A stretch of 64,000 nucleotides of DNA from Roseomonas indoligenes (GTDB taxonomy: Bacteria > Pseudomonadota > Alphaproteobacteria > Acetobacterales > Acetobacteraceae): positions 372,001-436,000 of the forward strand of contig NZ_JAGIZA010000004.1 of assembly GCF_017813365.1 (NCBI RefSeq). Reading direction: 5' to 3'. Shown here piece after piece: positions 1-9,139 of the stretch; the stretch's first letter is position 1; the number at the start of each line of letters is the position of its first letter. Below the pieces are notes generated by a model that was given only the letters and a program-made list of their open reading frames with translations, had not been told where the DNA came from and searched no databases. The position numbers and the translations under genes are program-made.

Positions 1-1877
1 CGGGTGCCGAGGGCATCGCCGCCACCGCGCTGGTCAAGGTCGGCGTCGGCAATAAGGAAGCCGTCCTCCGTGTCCCGGATCACCGAAAGGCGCCGCTTCT
101 CACCCTCCAGCAGTTCCGCGGAGGGAAGGAGGAGGCAGTAGGATTGCGCGCTGCCTCGCCCGACCCGGCCGCGCAGCTGATGAAGGGCGGAGAGGCCGAA
201 GCGCTCCGCCTGCTCGATGATCATGATCGTGGCCTCGGGCACGTCCACGCCCACCTCCACCACCGTTGTGGCCACCAGAAGCTGTGCCGTCCCGGCCGCG
301 AACTCCGACAGGGCGGCTTCCCGCACCTCCAGGCTCTGTGCGCCGTGGGCTAGGCGCACCTTGTCGCCGAACACCTCCTTCAGGCTGGCGAAGGTGGTCT
401 CGGCGGCCACGTTGTCATGCGCCTCGCCCTCCTCGATCGCACGGACGACCCAGTAGGCGCGGTCGCCCTTGGCGAAGGCGCGGCGCAGGGCGGCCAGCAC
501 CTCCTCCCTCCGGTCGCGGGAGACGATGCGGGTGACGATAGGCTTCCGGCCGGCCGGGCGGCCTTCCAGGCGCGAGACGGCCATCTCGCCCCATTGGGTG
601 AGGAGGAGGGTGCGTGGGATGGGGGTGGCCGTCATGACCAGCACATCCGTCTCGGTGCCCTTCTCCGTGAGCATGAGTCGCTGGGCGACGCCGAAGCGGT
701 GCTGCTCATCCACCACCACCAGGGCAAGGTCGCGGAACTGCACGCCCTCCTGGAACAGGGCATGTGTTCCGACGACCAGCGGAAGGGAGCCGTCGGCCAA
801 GCGACGCAGCACCCGGCTGCGCTCCTTCCCCTTCACGCTGCCGGCCAGCAGGGCGCATTCCACCCCGGCCGCGCCGGCCAAGCGCTGGAAGGTGCGGAGG
901 TGCTGGCGGGCCAGAATTTCCGTGGGTGCCATGATGGCGGCTTGGGCACCTGCCTCCACGGCGCGGAGCATGGCCATCAGCGCCACCAGCGTTTTGCCGC
1001 TGCCCACGTCGCCCTGGAGGAGGCGCAGCATCCGGCGCGGGGCGGCAAGATCGGCGTCGATCTCCGCGAGGGCATGGGCCTGGGCGTCCGTCGGCTCGTG
1101 GCCGAAGGCGGCCAGGGCTCGCGCCCGGAGGGTGCCGTCGCCCAGGAGGGGGCGGCCCGGGCGTTCCAGCACGGCGCGGCGGACAAGGCCGATGGCGATC
1201 TGCCCGGCCAGGAGCTCGTCATAGGCCAGGCGGTCCGTGATCTCGGGCGGAGGGACAGCCACCGGGGCCTGAAGGAGCCGCAAGGCCTGGGAAAAGCCCG
1301 GCCAGCGGCGGCGGCGGAGATGGGCGGGATCCTGCCATTCCGGCATCTCCGGCAGGCGGGCCAGGGCGCCGCCCATGGCCTTTGCCACGTCGCGCGCACC
1401 CAATCCCTTCACCAGCGGCCAGACTGGCTGCACGACGGGAATGGTGTCCGGGGGAGAGACGAACTCCGGCGCGTCCATCTGCCACTTGGCCCCGTAGCGG
1501 CGGACGCGGCCGGATACCGTGCGGGCGGCCCCTTCGGGGAAGGCGCGGTGCAGCCAGGGGCCCACCCACTTGGCACGCAGGAAATAGACGAGGTCCAGGA
1601 GGGCGCGCTCGCTGCTCGCCTTCACGACCCAGGGCTGGGACGGGTTCCGGGGCGCGATCACCTCCTCCACCAGCAGGGGAACGGTGGCGATGTCGCCATC
1701 GGCGGCATCCGCCAGCCGGATCACGCGGGAGCGGTCCATGTACCGCTCGGGCAGGTGCAGCAGCAGGTCCAGCACCCGCGGCCCGGCGGCATCCGCCAGG
1801 TGGCGCGCGCGCCCGGCAGCCTCGGGCAGGCTCTCGATCGGGTCGAAAAGGGGGGCGAGGGGGTCTTGGGCTGGCAT
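1..1877 (-). CDS. recG: ATP-dependent DNA helicase RecG, C-terminus cut by window edge
   Basis: RecG unwinds branched DNA, including stalled forks and Holliday junctions, during repair. Translating the minus strand from the ATG at 1875-1877 gives 625 open codons that run off the left edge, so roughly the last 70 residues of a typical ~690-residue RecG are missing. An N-terminal wedge-type region (residues about 1-200) precedes the helicase core. Walker A GDVGSGKT is at 289-296 and the DEQH box at 390-393. The arginine-rich LHQLRGRVGRG motif of the second RecA domain is present near the edge. It is divergent from sdhE, with 58 bases between the start codons. Confidence is high; only the missing end is unknown. 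Confidence 0.95.
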   Translation of the reverse strand, partial: MPAQDPLAPLFDPIESLPEAAGRARHLADAAGPRVLDLLLHLPERYMDRSRVIRLADAADGDIATVPLLVEEVIAPRNPSQPWVVKASSERALLDLVYFLRAKWVGPWLHRAFPEGAARTVSGRVRRYGAKWQMDAPEFVSPPDTIPVVQPVWPLVKGLGARDVAKAMGGALARLPEMPEWQDPAHLRRRRWPGFSQALRLLQAPVAVPPPEITDRLAYDELLAGQIAIGLVRRAVLERPGRPLLGDGTLRARALAAFGHEPTDAQAHALAEIDADLAAPRRMLRLLQGDVGSGKTLVALMAMLRAVEAGAQAAIMAPTEILARQHLRTFQRLAGAAGVECALLAGSVKGKERSRVLRRLADGSLPLVVGTHALFQEGVQFRDLALVVVDEQHRFGVAQRLMLTEKGTETDVLVMTATPIPRTLLLTQWGEMAVSRLEGRPAGRKPIVTRIVSRDRREEVLAALRRAFAKGDRAYWVVRAIEEGEAHDNVAAETTFASLKEVFGDKVRLAHGAQSLEVREAALSEFAAGTAQLLVATTVVEVGVDVPEATIMIIEQAERFGLSALHQLRGRVGRGSAQSYCLLLPSAELLEGEKRRLSVIRDTEDGFLIADADLDQRGGGDALGT

Positions 1878-1935
1878 GATTCGCGCTGGCGGCTATATGG
1901 CACGCCACGAACGAATGCCGAACGGGGCCCCGCCG

Positions 1936-2256
1936 ATGGATAACGAACCGGACGAACTCTCCCCGCGCCGGCGGCGTTTGCTGTTTCGCGCCCGTCATCG
2001 GGGTACGAAGGAGACGGATCTGCTGGTCGGCGGGTTCGTGGGCGACCGGATCGAATCCTTCTCCGAACAGGAGCTGGACGAGGTCGAGGAGCTGCTGGAG
2101 CTGCAGGACGCGGACCTCACGGACTGGCTGACCGGCCGCCGCCCCGTACCGGCCGAGCTGCAGTCGCCGATGATGCTGCGCCTGATGGAGGCGAGCGCCG
2201 CCCCCGGCGCCGGGCTGCCCGAGGGCATGCGGAACCAGGGAACGCAGGATATCTGA
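1936..2256 (+). CDS. sdhE: SdhE/Sdh5-family FAD assembly factor
   Basis: The family (succinate dehydrogenase assembly factor 2, Pfam Sdh5) helps attach FAD covalently to the SdhA flavoprotein. The 106-residue product contains the family core: RRRLLFRARHRGTKETD, then FV/DR, an acidic helix EQELDEVEELLE and the DLTDWLTGR block. The RG-T-E-D pattern matches the conserved RGxxE surface. Alternative in-frame ATGs exist at 1897 and 1915, but they only add a non-conserved arginine-rich leader, so 1936 is preferred. The stop (2254-2256) abuts the mfd ATG, so the two are probably co-transcribed. The succinate dehydrogenase genes themselves are not in the window. Confidence 0.85.
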   Translation: MDNEPDELSPRRRRLLFRARHRGTKETDLLVGGFVGDRIESFSEQELDEVEELLELQDADLTDWLTGRRPVPAELQSPMMLRLMEASAAPGAGLPEGMRNQGTQDI

Positions 2257-5200
2257 ATGGCCGGGCTGGAGGTTTATGGCGCCCCCGAGGGATACGACGG
2301 GCTCCTCGTCGCCCGTCGCCGGGCGGAGGAGGCGGGCGGGGTCCTGCATGTGTGCCGGGACGATGCTCGGATGCAGCGCATGGCGGAGGCCCTGGCCTTC
2401 CTGGCGCCCGATGTGGAGGTCCTGACCTTCCCGGCCTGGGATAGCCTTCCCTATGACCGCGTCTCCCCCAATCCGGAGATCACGGCGGAGCGGGTGGCGA
2501 CGCTGACTCGGCTGATGGAGGCCCCGTCCCGCCCGCGCATCCTGCTGACCACGGTGAACGCGCTGGTGCAGAAGGTGCCCCCCCGCGCGGTGTTCCAGGG
2601 CGCGACGATGCGGATCGCCAAGGCCGGGCGCTGCGACCCGGAGAAGCTGACCGTTTTCCTGGAGGCGAATGGCTACGGGCGTGCCGGCACGGTGATGGAA
2701 CCGGGCGAGTACGCGGTGCGCGGAGGCATCATCGACCTCTACCCGGCCGGGGAGCCGGACCCGGTCCGCCTGGACCTGTTCGGGGACGAGGTGGAGAGCC
2801 TGCGGCGCTTCGATCCGGGTACCCAGCGAAGCGGCGAGGCCCTGGACGAGCTCTGGCTCCGCCCGATGGGCGAGGTCTTCCTCGACCCGGACTCCATTAC
2901 GCGCTTCCGCACGGAGTACCGGGATCTTTTCGGCCCGGCGGCGGGGGACGATCCGCTCTACGTCAGCATCTCCGCCGGCCAGCGGCACCCGGGCATGGAG
3001 CACTGGGCCGGGTTGTTCCATGAGAGCATGGAGACGCTGATCGACTATCTCGGCCCGGCCTCCACCAGCCTGGACCACCAGGCCGAGGACGCGCTGGACG
3101 CTCGGCTGGAGACGATCGAGGACCACTACGAGGCCCGCCGCCTTCCGCCGCGCGAGGGGGAGAGCCCCTACCGGCCCGCGCCGCCGCGCCGCCTGTACCT
3201 GGACCGCAAGGGCTGGGACCGGATGCTCTCCGGCGGGCCGGTGCTGCGCTTCAACCCCTTCGGCAAGTCCGACGGCGCCGAGGGGATCGAGGCCGGGGGT
3301 CGCCAAGGCCGCCTTTTCATCGAGGTGCGGCAGGCCGGCGGCAATGTCTTCGAGGCCTTCCACGAGCATGCCCGCGCAATGGCCGGGCAGGGGCGCCGAG
3401 TGGTTCTGGCGGGGTGGACCCGCGGGTCGCGGGAGCGACTGGGCAACCTGATGCGGGAGCACCAGATCCCCAACCAGCTCGTCGAGCACTGGCCGGAGGT
3501 GCAGAAGCTGCCACCGGGGGTGACCGGACTGGCGGTATGGGGGCTGGAGCGCGGCTTCATCGGGACGCCGGGCGCCGACGGCGAGCCTGGCATCTCCGTG
3601 ACCGGCGAGCAGGACCTGCTGGGCGACCGCATCGCTCGCCCGCCGCGCCGCCGCAAGCGCGCGGACCAGTTCATCGCGGATGCGACCGAGATCGAGGAGG
3701 GCGACCTCGTCGTCCATATCGATCACGGCATCGGCCGCTACGATGGGCTGCAAACGCTGGATGCCGGCGGTGCGCCGCATGACTGCCTGCGGCTGATCTA
3801 CGACGGTGGCGACAAGCTCTTCCTGCCCGTCGAGAACATCGAGGTCCTGACCCGCTTCGGCAGCGATGCCGCCGGGGTGGCGCTCGACAAGCTGGGCGGC
3901 GTCTCCTGGCAGAACCGCAAGGCCAAGGCGAAGTCGCGCATCCAGGACATGGCGGCGCAGCTGATACGCACCGCCGCGGAGCGTCAGACGCGGGAGGGCG
4001 TGATGGCCACCCCGCCCGAGGGCGCCTGGGACGAGTTCTGCGCCCGCTTCCCCTTCGCGGAGACCGACGACCAGCTCCGCGCCATTTCCGACGTGCTGGA
4101 GGACCTTTCCGCCGGCAAGCCGATGGATCGCCTCATCTGCGGCGATGTCGGCTTCGGCAAGACCGAGGTGGCGCTGCGCGCGGCTTTCGTGGTCGCGATG
4201 ACCGGCGCGCAGGTGGCCGTGGTGGTGCCCACCACGCTCCTCTCCCGCCAGCACTTCCGCAACTTCGCCCGCCGCTTCGAGGGGCTGCCGGTGAAGGTGG
4301 CCCAGCTCTCGCGGATGGTGACGCCGAAGGAACAGGCATTGGTGAAGGCGGGGCTGAAGGACGGCACCATCAATATCGTCGTCGGCACCCATGCGCTGCT
4401 GGCCAAGGGGGTGGAGTTCGCGGATCTCGGCCTGGTCATCGTGGACGAGGAGCAGCACTTCGGCGTGGCGCACAAGGAGCGCTTGAAGTCGCTCAAGGCC
4501 GATGTGCACGTGCTGACGCTGACCGCGACGCCCATTCCGCGCACGCTTCAGCTCGCCCTCTCAGGCGTACGGGAGATGAGCGTGATCGCGACTCCCCCGG
4601 TGGACCGGCTGGCGGTGCGAACCTTCATCATGCCCTGGGATTCCGTGGTGATCCGGGAGGCGATCCAGCGTGAGCGCTTCCGCGGCGGGCAGGTGTTCTG
4701 CGTCGTGCCCCGGCTGGAGGACCTGCCGAAGGTCGCCACGCGGCTGGCCGAGATCGTGCCGGACGTGCGGATCGCCCAGGCCCATGGCCGGCTCTCCGCC
4801 ACCGATCTCGAGAAGGTCATGACGGAGTTCGGCGACGGCAAGTACGACATCCTCCTCTCCACCAACATCGTGGAGAGCGGGCTGGACATGCCGGCGGTGA
4901 ACACGCTGCTGATCCACCGCGCCGACATGTTCGGCCTGGCCGGGCTGTACCAGCTGCGCGGGCGCGTCGGGCGCGGGAAGCTGCGGGGCTACGCCTATTT
5001 CACCTGGCCGCAGTCGCACCGCCTTTCGGCCGCGGCGCAGAAGCGGTTGGAGGTGATGCAGACGCTGGACAACCTCGGCGCCGGCTTCACCCTCGCCTCC
5101 CACGACCTCGACATCCGCGGCGCGGGCAACCTGCTGGGTGACGAGCAATCCGGGCATGTGCGGGAGGTCGGGATCGAGCTCTACCAGCAGATGCTGGAGG

Positions 5201-5727
5201 ACGCGGTGCAGGACATCCGCAACCGCCAGCGCGGGAAGGGCCATAAGGGCGAGGCGCCGGATCGGGAGTGGACGCCGAACATCAACCTCGGCCTTCCCGT
5301 GCTGATCCCCGAGGACTACGTGCGCGACCTCCCCGTGCGGCTGGGCCTCTACCGCCGCATCAGCGGGCTTGCGAACGAGGCGGAGATCGAGGCCATGGCG
5401 GCGGAGATGGCCGACCGCTTCGGGCCGGTTCCGGAGGAGGTGGAGAACTTGCTGCAGGTGGTCTCCATCAAGCGCATGTGCCGTGAGGCCGGGGTGGAGA
5501 AGCTGGATGCCGGGCCAAAGGGCATCGTCCTTTCCTTCCGTCGCAACCAGTTCGTGAACCCCGGTGGGTTGGCGAACTGGGTGGTGTCGCAGAAAGGCGC
5601 GGTGAAGCTGCGTCCGGACCACAAGCTGGCCGTGGTGCGGGAGATGCAGCTGCCGCAGCGCGTGAAGGTGGCGCGGGAAATCCTGCAGGCGCTGCTTCGG
5701 GTCGCGGGGGAGGCGAAGGCGGCCTGA
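2257..5727 (+). CDS. mfd: Transcription-repair coupling factor Mfd
   Basis: Mfd removes RNA polymerase stalled at DNA lesions and recruits UvrA. The 1156-residue length is normal. The N-terminal UvrB-like region begins with the FPAWDSLPYDRVSP segment (about 58-71). The RNA polymerase-binding domain follows, with the EGDLVVHIDHGIGRYDGL stretch around residue 483. The RecG-like motor carries Walker A GDVGFGKT at 629 and DEEQHFG at 730, with LRGRVGRG in the second RecA lobe. The C-terminal TRCF domain (about 1010-1110) holds the VRLGLYRRIS motif. The gene starts immediately after the sdhE stop. A short hairpin (5736-5754) follows the stop but overlaps the end of the convergent gene. Confidence 0.98.
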   Translation: MAGLEVYGAPEGYDGLLVARRRAEEAGGVLHVCRDDARMQRMAEALAFLAPDVEVLTFPAWDSLPYDRVSPNPEITAERVATLTRLMEAPSRPRILLTTVNALVQKVPPRAVFQGATMRIAKAGRCDPEKLTVFLEANGYGRAGTVMEPGEYAVRGGIIDLYPAGEPDPVRLDLFGDEVESLRRFDPGTQRSGEALDELWLRPMGEVFLDPDSITRFRTEYRDLFGPAAGDDPLYVSISAGQRHPGMEHWAGLFHESMETLIDYLGPASTSLDHQAEDALDARLETIEDHYEARRLPPREGESPYRPAPPRRLYLDRKGWDRMLSGGPVLRFNPFGKSDGAEGIEAGGRQGRLFIEVRQAGGNVFEAFHEHARAMAGQGRRVVLAGWTRGSRERLGNLMREHQIPNQLVEHWPEVQKLPPGVTGLAVWGLERGFIGTPGADGEPGISVTGEQDLLGDRIARPPRRRKRADQFIADATEIEEGDLVVHIDHGIGRYDGLQTLDAGGAPHDCLRLIYDGGDKLFLPVENIEVLTRFGSDAAGVALDKLGGVSWQNRKAKAKSRIQDMAAQLIRTAAERQTREGVMATPPEGAWDEFCARFPFAETDDQLRAISDVLEDLSAGKPMDRLICGDVGFGKTEVALRAAFVVAMTGAQVAVVVPTTLLSRQHFRNFARRFEGLPVKVAQLSRMVTPKEQALVKAGLKDGTINIVVGTHALLAKGVEFADLGLVIVDEEQHFGVAHKERLKSLKADVHVLTLTATPIPRTLQLALSGVREMSVIATPPVDRLAVRTFIMPWDSVVIREAIQRERFRGGQVFCVVPRLEDLPKVATRLAEIVPDVRIAQAHGRLSATDLEKVMTEFGDGKYDILLSTNIVESGLDMPAVNTLLIHRADMFGLAGLYQLRGRVGRGKLRGYAYFTWPQSHRLSAAAQKRLEVMQTLDNLGAGFTLASHDLDIRGAGNLLGDEQSGHVREVGIELYQQMLEDAVQDIRNRQRGKGHKGEAPDREWTPNINLGLPVLIPEDYVRDLPVRLGLYRRISGLANEAEIEAMAAEMADRFGPVPEEVENLLQVVSIKRMCREAGVEKLDAGPKGIVLSFRRNQFVNPGGLANWVVSQKGAVKLRPDHKLAVVREMQLPQRVKVAREILQALLRVAGEAKAA

Positions 5728-5746
5728 TCCCGGGCTCGCCTTTCCC

Positions 5747-6427
5747 TCAGGCGATTTCCCGAATGAGCTTCGCGCGCAGGGCGCGGGCGAAGTCGGCGCG
5801 GCTGTCGGCGGTCATGACGAAGGCGCCATCCCCGGCGATCACCGTTTCCTCGTAGGTCCGGGTCAGGCCGGGGCGCCCGCCCTCGATCGCCAGGGCGTTC
5901 ACGGTGATGCCCTGCGCTGCGGCGGCCCGCCGGGCCACCTCGACGGGGTTGATGCTCCGCATGTCCGGCGCATCGCCGGAGAGGTCGATCACGCGATGCC
6001 GCGCCGGCCAGGGTGCAGCGGCGATGAGGGAGGCCGCATGATCCACCGCATCGCCGATCGCATTCCAGGACTGGCGGGAGCGGGGGGCCTCGATCACGGC
6101 ACGGGCGAGGGCCTGCGCGTCGCTGCTTCCGGTGACCCTATGCCAGTCCACCACCGTTGCGGCGCCGCCCGGCGCGCCCCACTCAACCAGGGCGACGCCG
6201 ATGGAGCCACGGGGGCCTGCGGTGATCGCGGAGAGGACGGCGGGGTGGGTGAGGGCCTCGGCGCAGCCCTCGCGCTGCAGGCGGAACTCGTCCGCGTCGA
6301 TGCTGCCGGATGCGTCGATGGCGAGAACGAGGAGAAGGTCCACCGCCCCGCCCTGCTCCGCCCCTTGCGCCGCCGCCTGGCCCGCCGCGAGAGCGGGCGG
6401 GAGGAGGAGGGCGGCACGGCGCTTCAC
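5747..6427 (-). CDS. Secreted VWA-domain protein (DUF1194 type)
   Basis: This 226-residue protein has a cleavable signal peptide (about 1-20, ending AAGQAAAQ). A single von Willebrand factor A fold follows, with the metal-ion-dependent adhesion motif DASGS at 38-42. The pattern fits the alphaproteobacterial DUF1194 family, whose members are exported and have no assigned function. The start is GTG (6425-6427), overlapping the stop of the upstream DsbA-like gene by 4 bases (GTGA), which implies translational coupling. It converges on mfd with a 19-base gap. The VWA fold suggests metal-dependent protein binding in the periplasm, but no partner is visible. Confidence 0.8.
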   Translation of the reverse strand: MKRRAALLLPPALAAGQAAAQGAEQGGAVDLLLVLAIDASGSIDADEFRLQREGCAEALTHPAVLSAITAGPRGSIGVALVEWGAPGGAATVVDWHRVTGSSDAQALARAVIEAPRSRQSWNAIGDAVDHAASLIAAAPWPARHRVIDLSGDAPDMRSINPVEVARRAAAAQGITVNALAIEGGRPGLTRTYEETVIAGDGAFVMTADSRADFARALRAKLIREIA

Positions 6428-7074
6428 GCGACTTCCGCCAGGGCCACGTCCAGCAGCCGCTGCAGCACCTCCGGCTCCTGCGCGCCCGCGATGGCGTGGC
6501 GGCCGGCGATGACGAAGCAGGGGACGCCGTTGATGCCCAGGCGATGGGCGCGGAGGTTCTCGGCCCCTACCGCGTCTACCTCGACCTCCCCGGCCAGGAA
6601 GCGTCGGGTTCCCGCGCGGTCCAGCCCGGCGAGCGCGGCGATCCCGGCCAGCGTCGCGTGGTCGGCAATGTCCGCGCCCTCCGCAAAATGCGCGAGAAAC
6701 AGCCGGTCCACCACTTCCTCCGCGACGCCGCGGCGGGCGGCCAGCCGGACCAGGCGGTGGGCGTCCAGGGATGGCGGAGTGCGGTGGATCAGGTCGAAGC
6801 GGAAGGGCACGCCCTCAGCCCGGCCCATATCCGTCAGCGTCTGGTGCAGCCGGCGGGTCCGGTCCGCGCCCCCGGGGCGGCGGGCAAAGGGGTCGCGGCC
6901 CGCTGGCTGCTCCGGGTTGAGGAGGAAGGGGCGCCACATCAGGTCCACCACCAGTTCCGGCCGGGCGCGGAGGGCGCGGCGGAGGCGGCGTGTGCCGATG
7001 AAGCACCAGGGGCAGACGAGGTCGAAGACGACCTCGACCGGAAGCCGGGCGCGGGGCGGGGTGAGCGCGTTCAC
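6424..7074 (-). CDS. DsbA-family oxidoreductase (FrnE-like)
   Basis: The 216-residue product is a thioredoxin-fold protein of the DsbA/2-hydroxychromene-2-carboxylate isomerase superfamily. The N-terminal strand leads directly into CPWCF (residues 21-25), a CxxC active site typical of the FrnE branch. The helical insertion follows, and the GINGVPCFVI segment with the cis-proline lies near 177-186. There is no signal peptide, so it is probably cytoplasmic, unlike classical DsbA. The start is GTG at 7072-7074. It overlaps the VWA gene and lies 50 bases downstream of the endonuclease III gene. The substrate cannot be read from sequence. Confidence 0.85.
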   Translation of the reverse strand: MNALTPPRARLPVEVVFDLVCPWCFIGTRRLRRALRARPELVVDLMWRPFLLNPEQPAGRDPFARRPGGADRTRRLHQTLTDMGRAEGVPFRFDLIHRTPPSLDAHRLVRLAARRGVAEEVVDRLFLAHFAEGADIADHATLAGIAALAGLDRAGTRRFLAGEVEVDAVGAENLRAHRLGINGVPCFVIAGRHAIAGAQEPEVLQRLLDVALAEVA

Positions 7075-7124
7075 GTTGCGATCCTAGCGCGCCGGCCGGG
7101 GAGCGGGCCAGCCATCCGCGATGG

Positions 7125-7844
7125 TCACCGCGCGGTCGTGACGCCGACCTGCCGGCACATGTCCAGCAGGAGACAGGTGGAGCAGTGCGGCCGCTCCCCC
7201 GTGCAGACGAACTTGCCGAAGGGGACCAGGCGCTCGTTGATCTCGATCCAATAGGGACGGGGGAGCACCTTCTCCAGCGCCGCCATGCTGCGTTCCGGCG
7301 TGGTGGTGGCGATGATGCCCCAGCGGTTGGCGATGCGGTGGACATGGATGTCCACGGCGATGACCGGGTGGTCGAAGGCGACGCCGAGGGTGAGGGCGGC
7401 GATCTTCGGGCCGACGCCGCGGAAGGCGGTCAGGCCCTCCATCGTGTCCGGCACGGCACCACCCAGCTCGTCCTCGATGCGGCGGGAGAGGGCGAGGATG
7501 TCGCGGGCCTTGGGTTTGGGAAAGGTGGCGCCGTGGAGGAGCTCGACCAGGGTCTCCTCCTCCAGCGCGGCCATCTGCGTGGGGGTGCGGGCGACCTCGA
7601 ACAGACGAAGGCAGACCTGCATGGTCGTCTCGTCCCTGGTGCGGGCTGAGATGAGGCTTGAGACGAGCTGCTCGAAGGGGGAGCCGTAGCCCCGGTCGCG
7701 CAGATCGAACATCGCGGCTTTGGGCCGGTCCGCGAGCATGGTGCGCAGCCGGCGGAAGGCCTCGTCGAAATCGAAGGGGGCCTTGTCCGGGCGATCCCTC
7801 GCCGGGGCAGGAACGGTTTTGGCCTGGGGAACGGCATGCGGCAT
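7125..7844 (-). CDS. nth: Endonuclease III-type DNA glycosylase/AP lyase
   Basis: The enzyme removes oxidised pyrimidines in base-excision repair. Within the 239 residues the helix-hairpin-helix FRGVGPKIAAL carries the catalytic lysine K147, and VDIHVHRIANR carries the catalytic aspartate D165. The [4Fe-4S] loop has cysteines at 214, 221, 224 and 230, with spacing C-x6-C-x2-C-x5-C. The protein is about 25 residues longer at the N-terminus than the E. coli enzyme. The HVHR variation and the divergence suggest a sub-branch of the family rather than the canonical Nth, so a second nth may exist elsewhere in the genome. The tRNA-Ser gene lies just upstream on the same strand. Confidence 0.9.
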   Translation of the reverse strand: MPHAVPQAKTVPAPARDRPDKAPFDFDEAFRRLRTMLADRPKAAMFDLRDRGYGSPFEQLVSSLISARTRDETTMQVCLRLFEVARTPTQMAALEEETLVELLHGATFPKPKARDILALSRRIEDELGGAVPDTMEGLTAFRGVGPKIAALTLGVAFDHPVIAVDIHVHRIANRWGIIATTTPERSMAALEKVLPRPYWIEINERLVPFGKFVCTGERPHCSTCLLLDMCRQVGVTTAR

Positions 7845-7884
7845 GCCCGAAGAACGCGCGGTGCCGCGCCGGGCTGCTGTAGGA

Positions 7885-7974
7885 TGGCGGACAGGGTGGG
7901 ATTCGAACCCACGGTGGGGTTGCCCCCACGCCGGTTTTCAAGACCGGAGCAATCGACCGCTCTGCCACCTGTCC
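7885..7974 (-). tRNA. tRNA-Ser (anticodon TGA)
   Basis: The minus strand folds into a 90-base class II tRNA. The acceptor stem pairs GGACAGG with CCTGTCC, followed by a G discriminator and an encoded CCA. The anticodon stem CCGGT/ACCGG encloses loop CTTGAAA, giving anticodon TGA for UCA and related serine codons. A long variable arm (GTGGGGGCAACCCCAC) and the T arm with GGTTCGAATCC are typical of tRNA-Ser. No integrase or repeated tRNA 3' end was seen nearby. Confidence 0.97.
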
Positions 7975-8164
7975 GGGCCGCCCCACCGGTTACACCGGGC
8001 GGTGCCGCAGGGGAACCGGGCCGGTGCAATGGCAGTCATATCGGCGGGCTGCACCGCCAGAAGCGCGACGGCGGCGGCTGCCGGAATGCCAACCACGGCA
8101 GCGTCATCGGCCAGGTGTCGCTCCGCCGTTGCCCCGGGCTGCAAGAAATGCCACCTAGCCGCGC

Positions 8165-9139
8165 ATGAACCGCCCCGGCCGCCGGTCCGTCCTCGCCCTT
8201 CCCCTCCTCGCCCTCGCCGCACCGGCCCGGGCGCAGCAGATGAGCTGGGATAGCTTCCTCGACGGGCTACGCGCCGATGCGCGACGGGCCGGGATTTCAA
8301 GCGGCACGGTCCAGCGGGCGCTCGGCAACATCCAGCCGCTCGACCGGGTGATCGAGCTGGACCGGCGCCAGCCCGAGGGCACGATGACCTGGGATCGGTA
8401 CCGGGAGCTGATCGTTTCCCAGACTCGGATCGACAACGGGCGCCGGGCCTTCGCCGAGAACCGCGCCCTGCTGCAGTCCCTTGAAGACCGGTTCCGCGTC
8501 CCGGCCCGGGTGATGGTCGCCATCTGGGGGATGGAGACGAGCTACGGCACGAATATGGGCAGCTTCAACGTGGTGAACGCCCTGGCGACCCTGGTGTGGG
8601 AGGGGCGGCGGGAGCGGACCATGCGGCCCCAGCTGATGGCCGCCCTGCGCATCATCGATGCCGGGAACATCGCGGCGGAGGGCATGCGCGGCTCCTGGTC
8701 CGGCGCCATGGGGCATCCGCAGTTCATGCCGCAGAGCTACGAGCAATATGCCGTGGACGCGGATGGCGACGGGCGGAAGGACATCTGGAACAGCAAGGCG
8801 GACGCGCTCGGCTCGATCGGCAACTACCTCTCCCGCTTCGGCTGGCGAATGGAGGAGCGCTGGGGGCGTGAGGTGACCTTGCCTGCCGGCTTCGATCCCT
8901 ACGGCGCATCCCCCGACCGTTCACAGCCGCTGCGGGACTGGGCGAGACAGGGGCTGACCTATGCGGATGGCTCGGCCATCCCGCCCAGCGACATGACCGC
9001 GGCCGTGGTGGTGCCCGGCGCGAACAACGGCAGCCAGCAGGCCTTCCTGGTGTACCGGAACTGGAGCGTGATCCGGCGCTACAACAACAGCGTCTACTAC
9101 GCGACGGCGGTGGGCATGCTCTCCGACCGGGTGGCGTGA
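8165..9139 (+). CDS. mltB: Lytic murein transglycosylase, MltB family
   Basis: The enzyme cleaves the MurNAc-GlcNAc bond of peptidoglycan to form 1,6-anhydro ends. The 324-residue protein has an arginine-containing signal peptide (about 1-23, ending APARAQ) without a lipobox, so it is predicted periplasmic and soluble. The catalytic glutamate is E124 in WGMETSYG. The family hallmarks GSWSGAMGHPQFMPQSY and a DxDxDG calcium-type loop (DADGDGRKD) follow. The end overlaps the GTG of the RlpA-like gene, forming a cell-wall pair. The 190 bases upstream, back to tRNA-Ser, hold no gene; the promoter is presumably there but no consensus stands out. Confidence 0.92.
   Translation: MNRPGRRSVLALPLLALAAPARAQQMSWDSFLDGLRADARRAGISSGTVQRALGNIQPLDRVIELDRRQPEGTMTWDRYRELIVSQTRIDNGRRAFAENRALLQSLEDRFRVPARVMVAIWGMETSYGTNMGSFNVVNALATLVWEGRRERTMRPQLMAALRIIDAGNIAAEGMRGSWSGAMGHPQFMPQSYEQYAVDADGDGRKDIWNSKADALGSIGNYLSRFGWRMEERWGREVTLPAGFDPYGASPDRSQPLRDWARQGLTYADGSAIPPSDMTAAVVVPGANNGSQQAFLVYRNWSVIRRYNNSVYYATAVGMLSDRVA

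Noticed and set aside
1219-4509. Long minus-strand open frame of about 1096 codons opposite recG, sdhE and mfd
   Set aside because: It mirrors the codon positions of mfd, shows no known domain and is low-complexity in His/Arg/Leu, as expected for antisense frames in GC-rich DNA.
5736-5754. TCGCCT/AGGCGA hairpin as an mfd terminator
   Set aside because: The stem has only 6 base pairs, lies inside the end of the convergent VWA gene and lacks a T run.
7885-7974. tRNA-Ser as a possible integration site
   Set aside because: No integrase, no duplicated tRNA 3' end and no change of gene content was seen around it.
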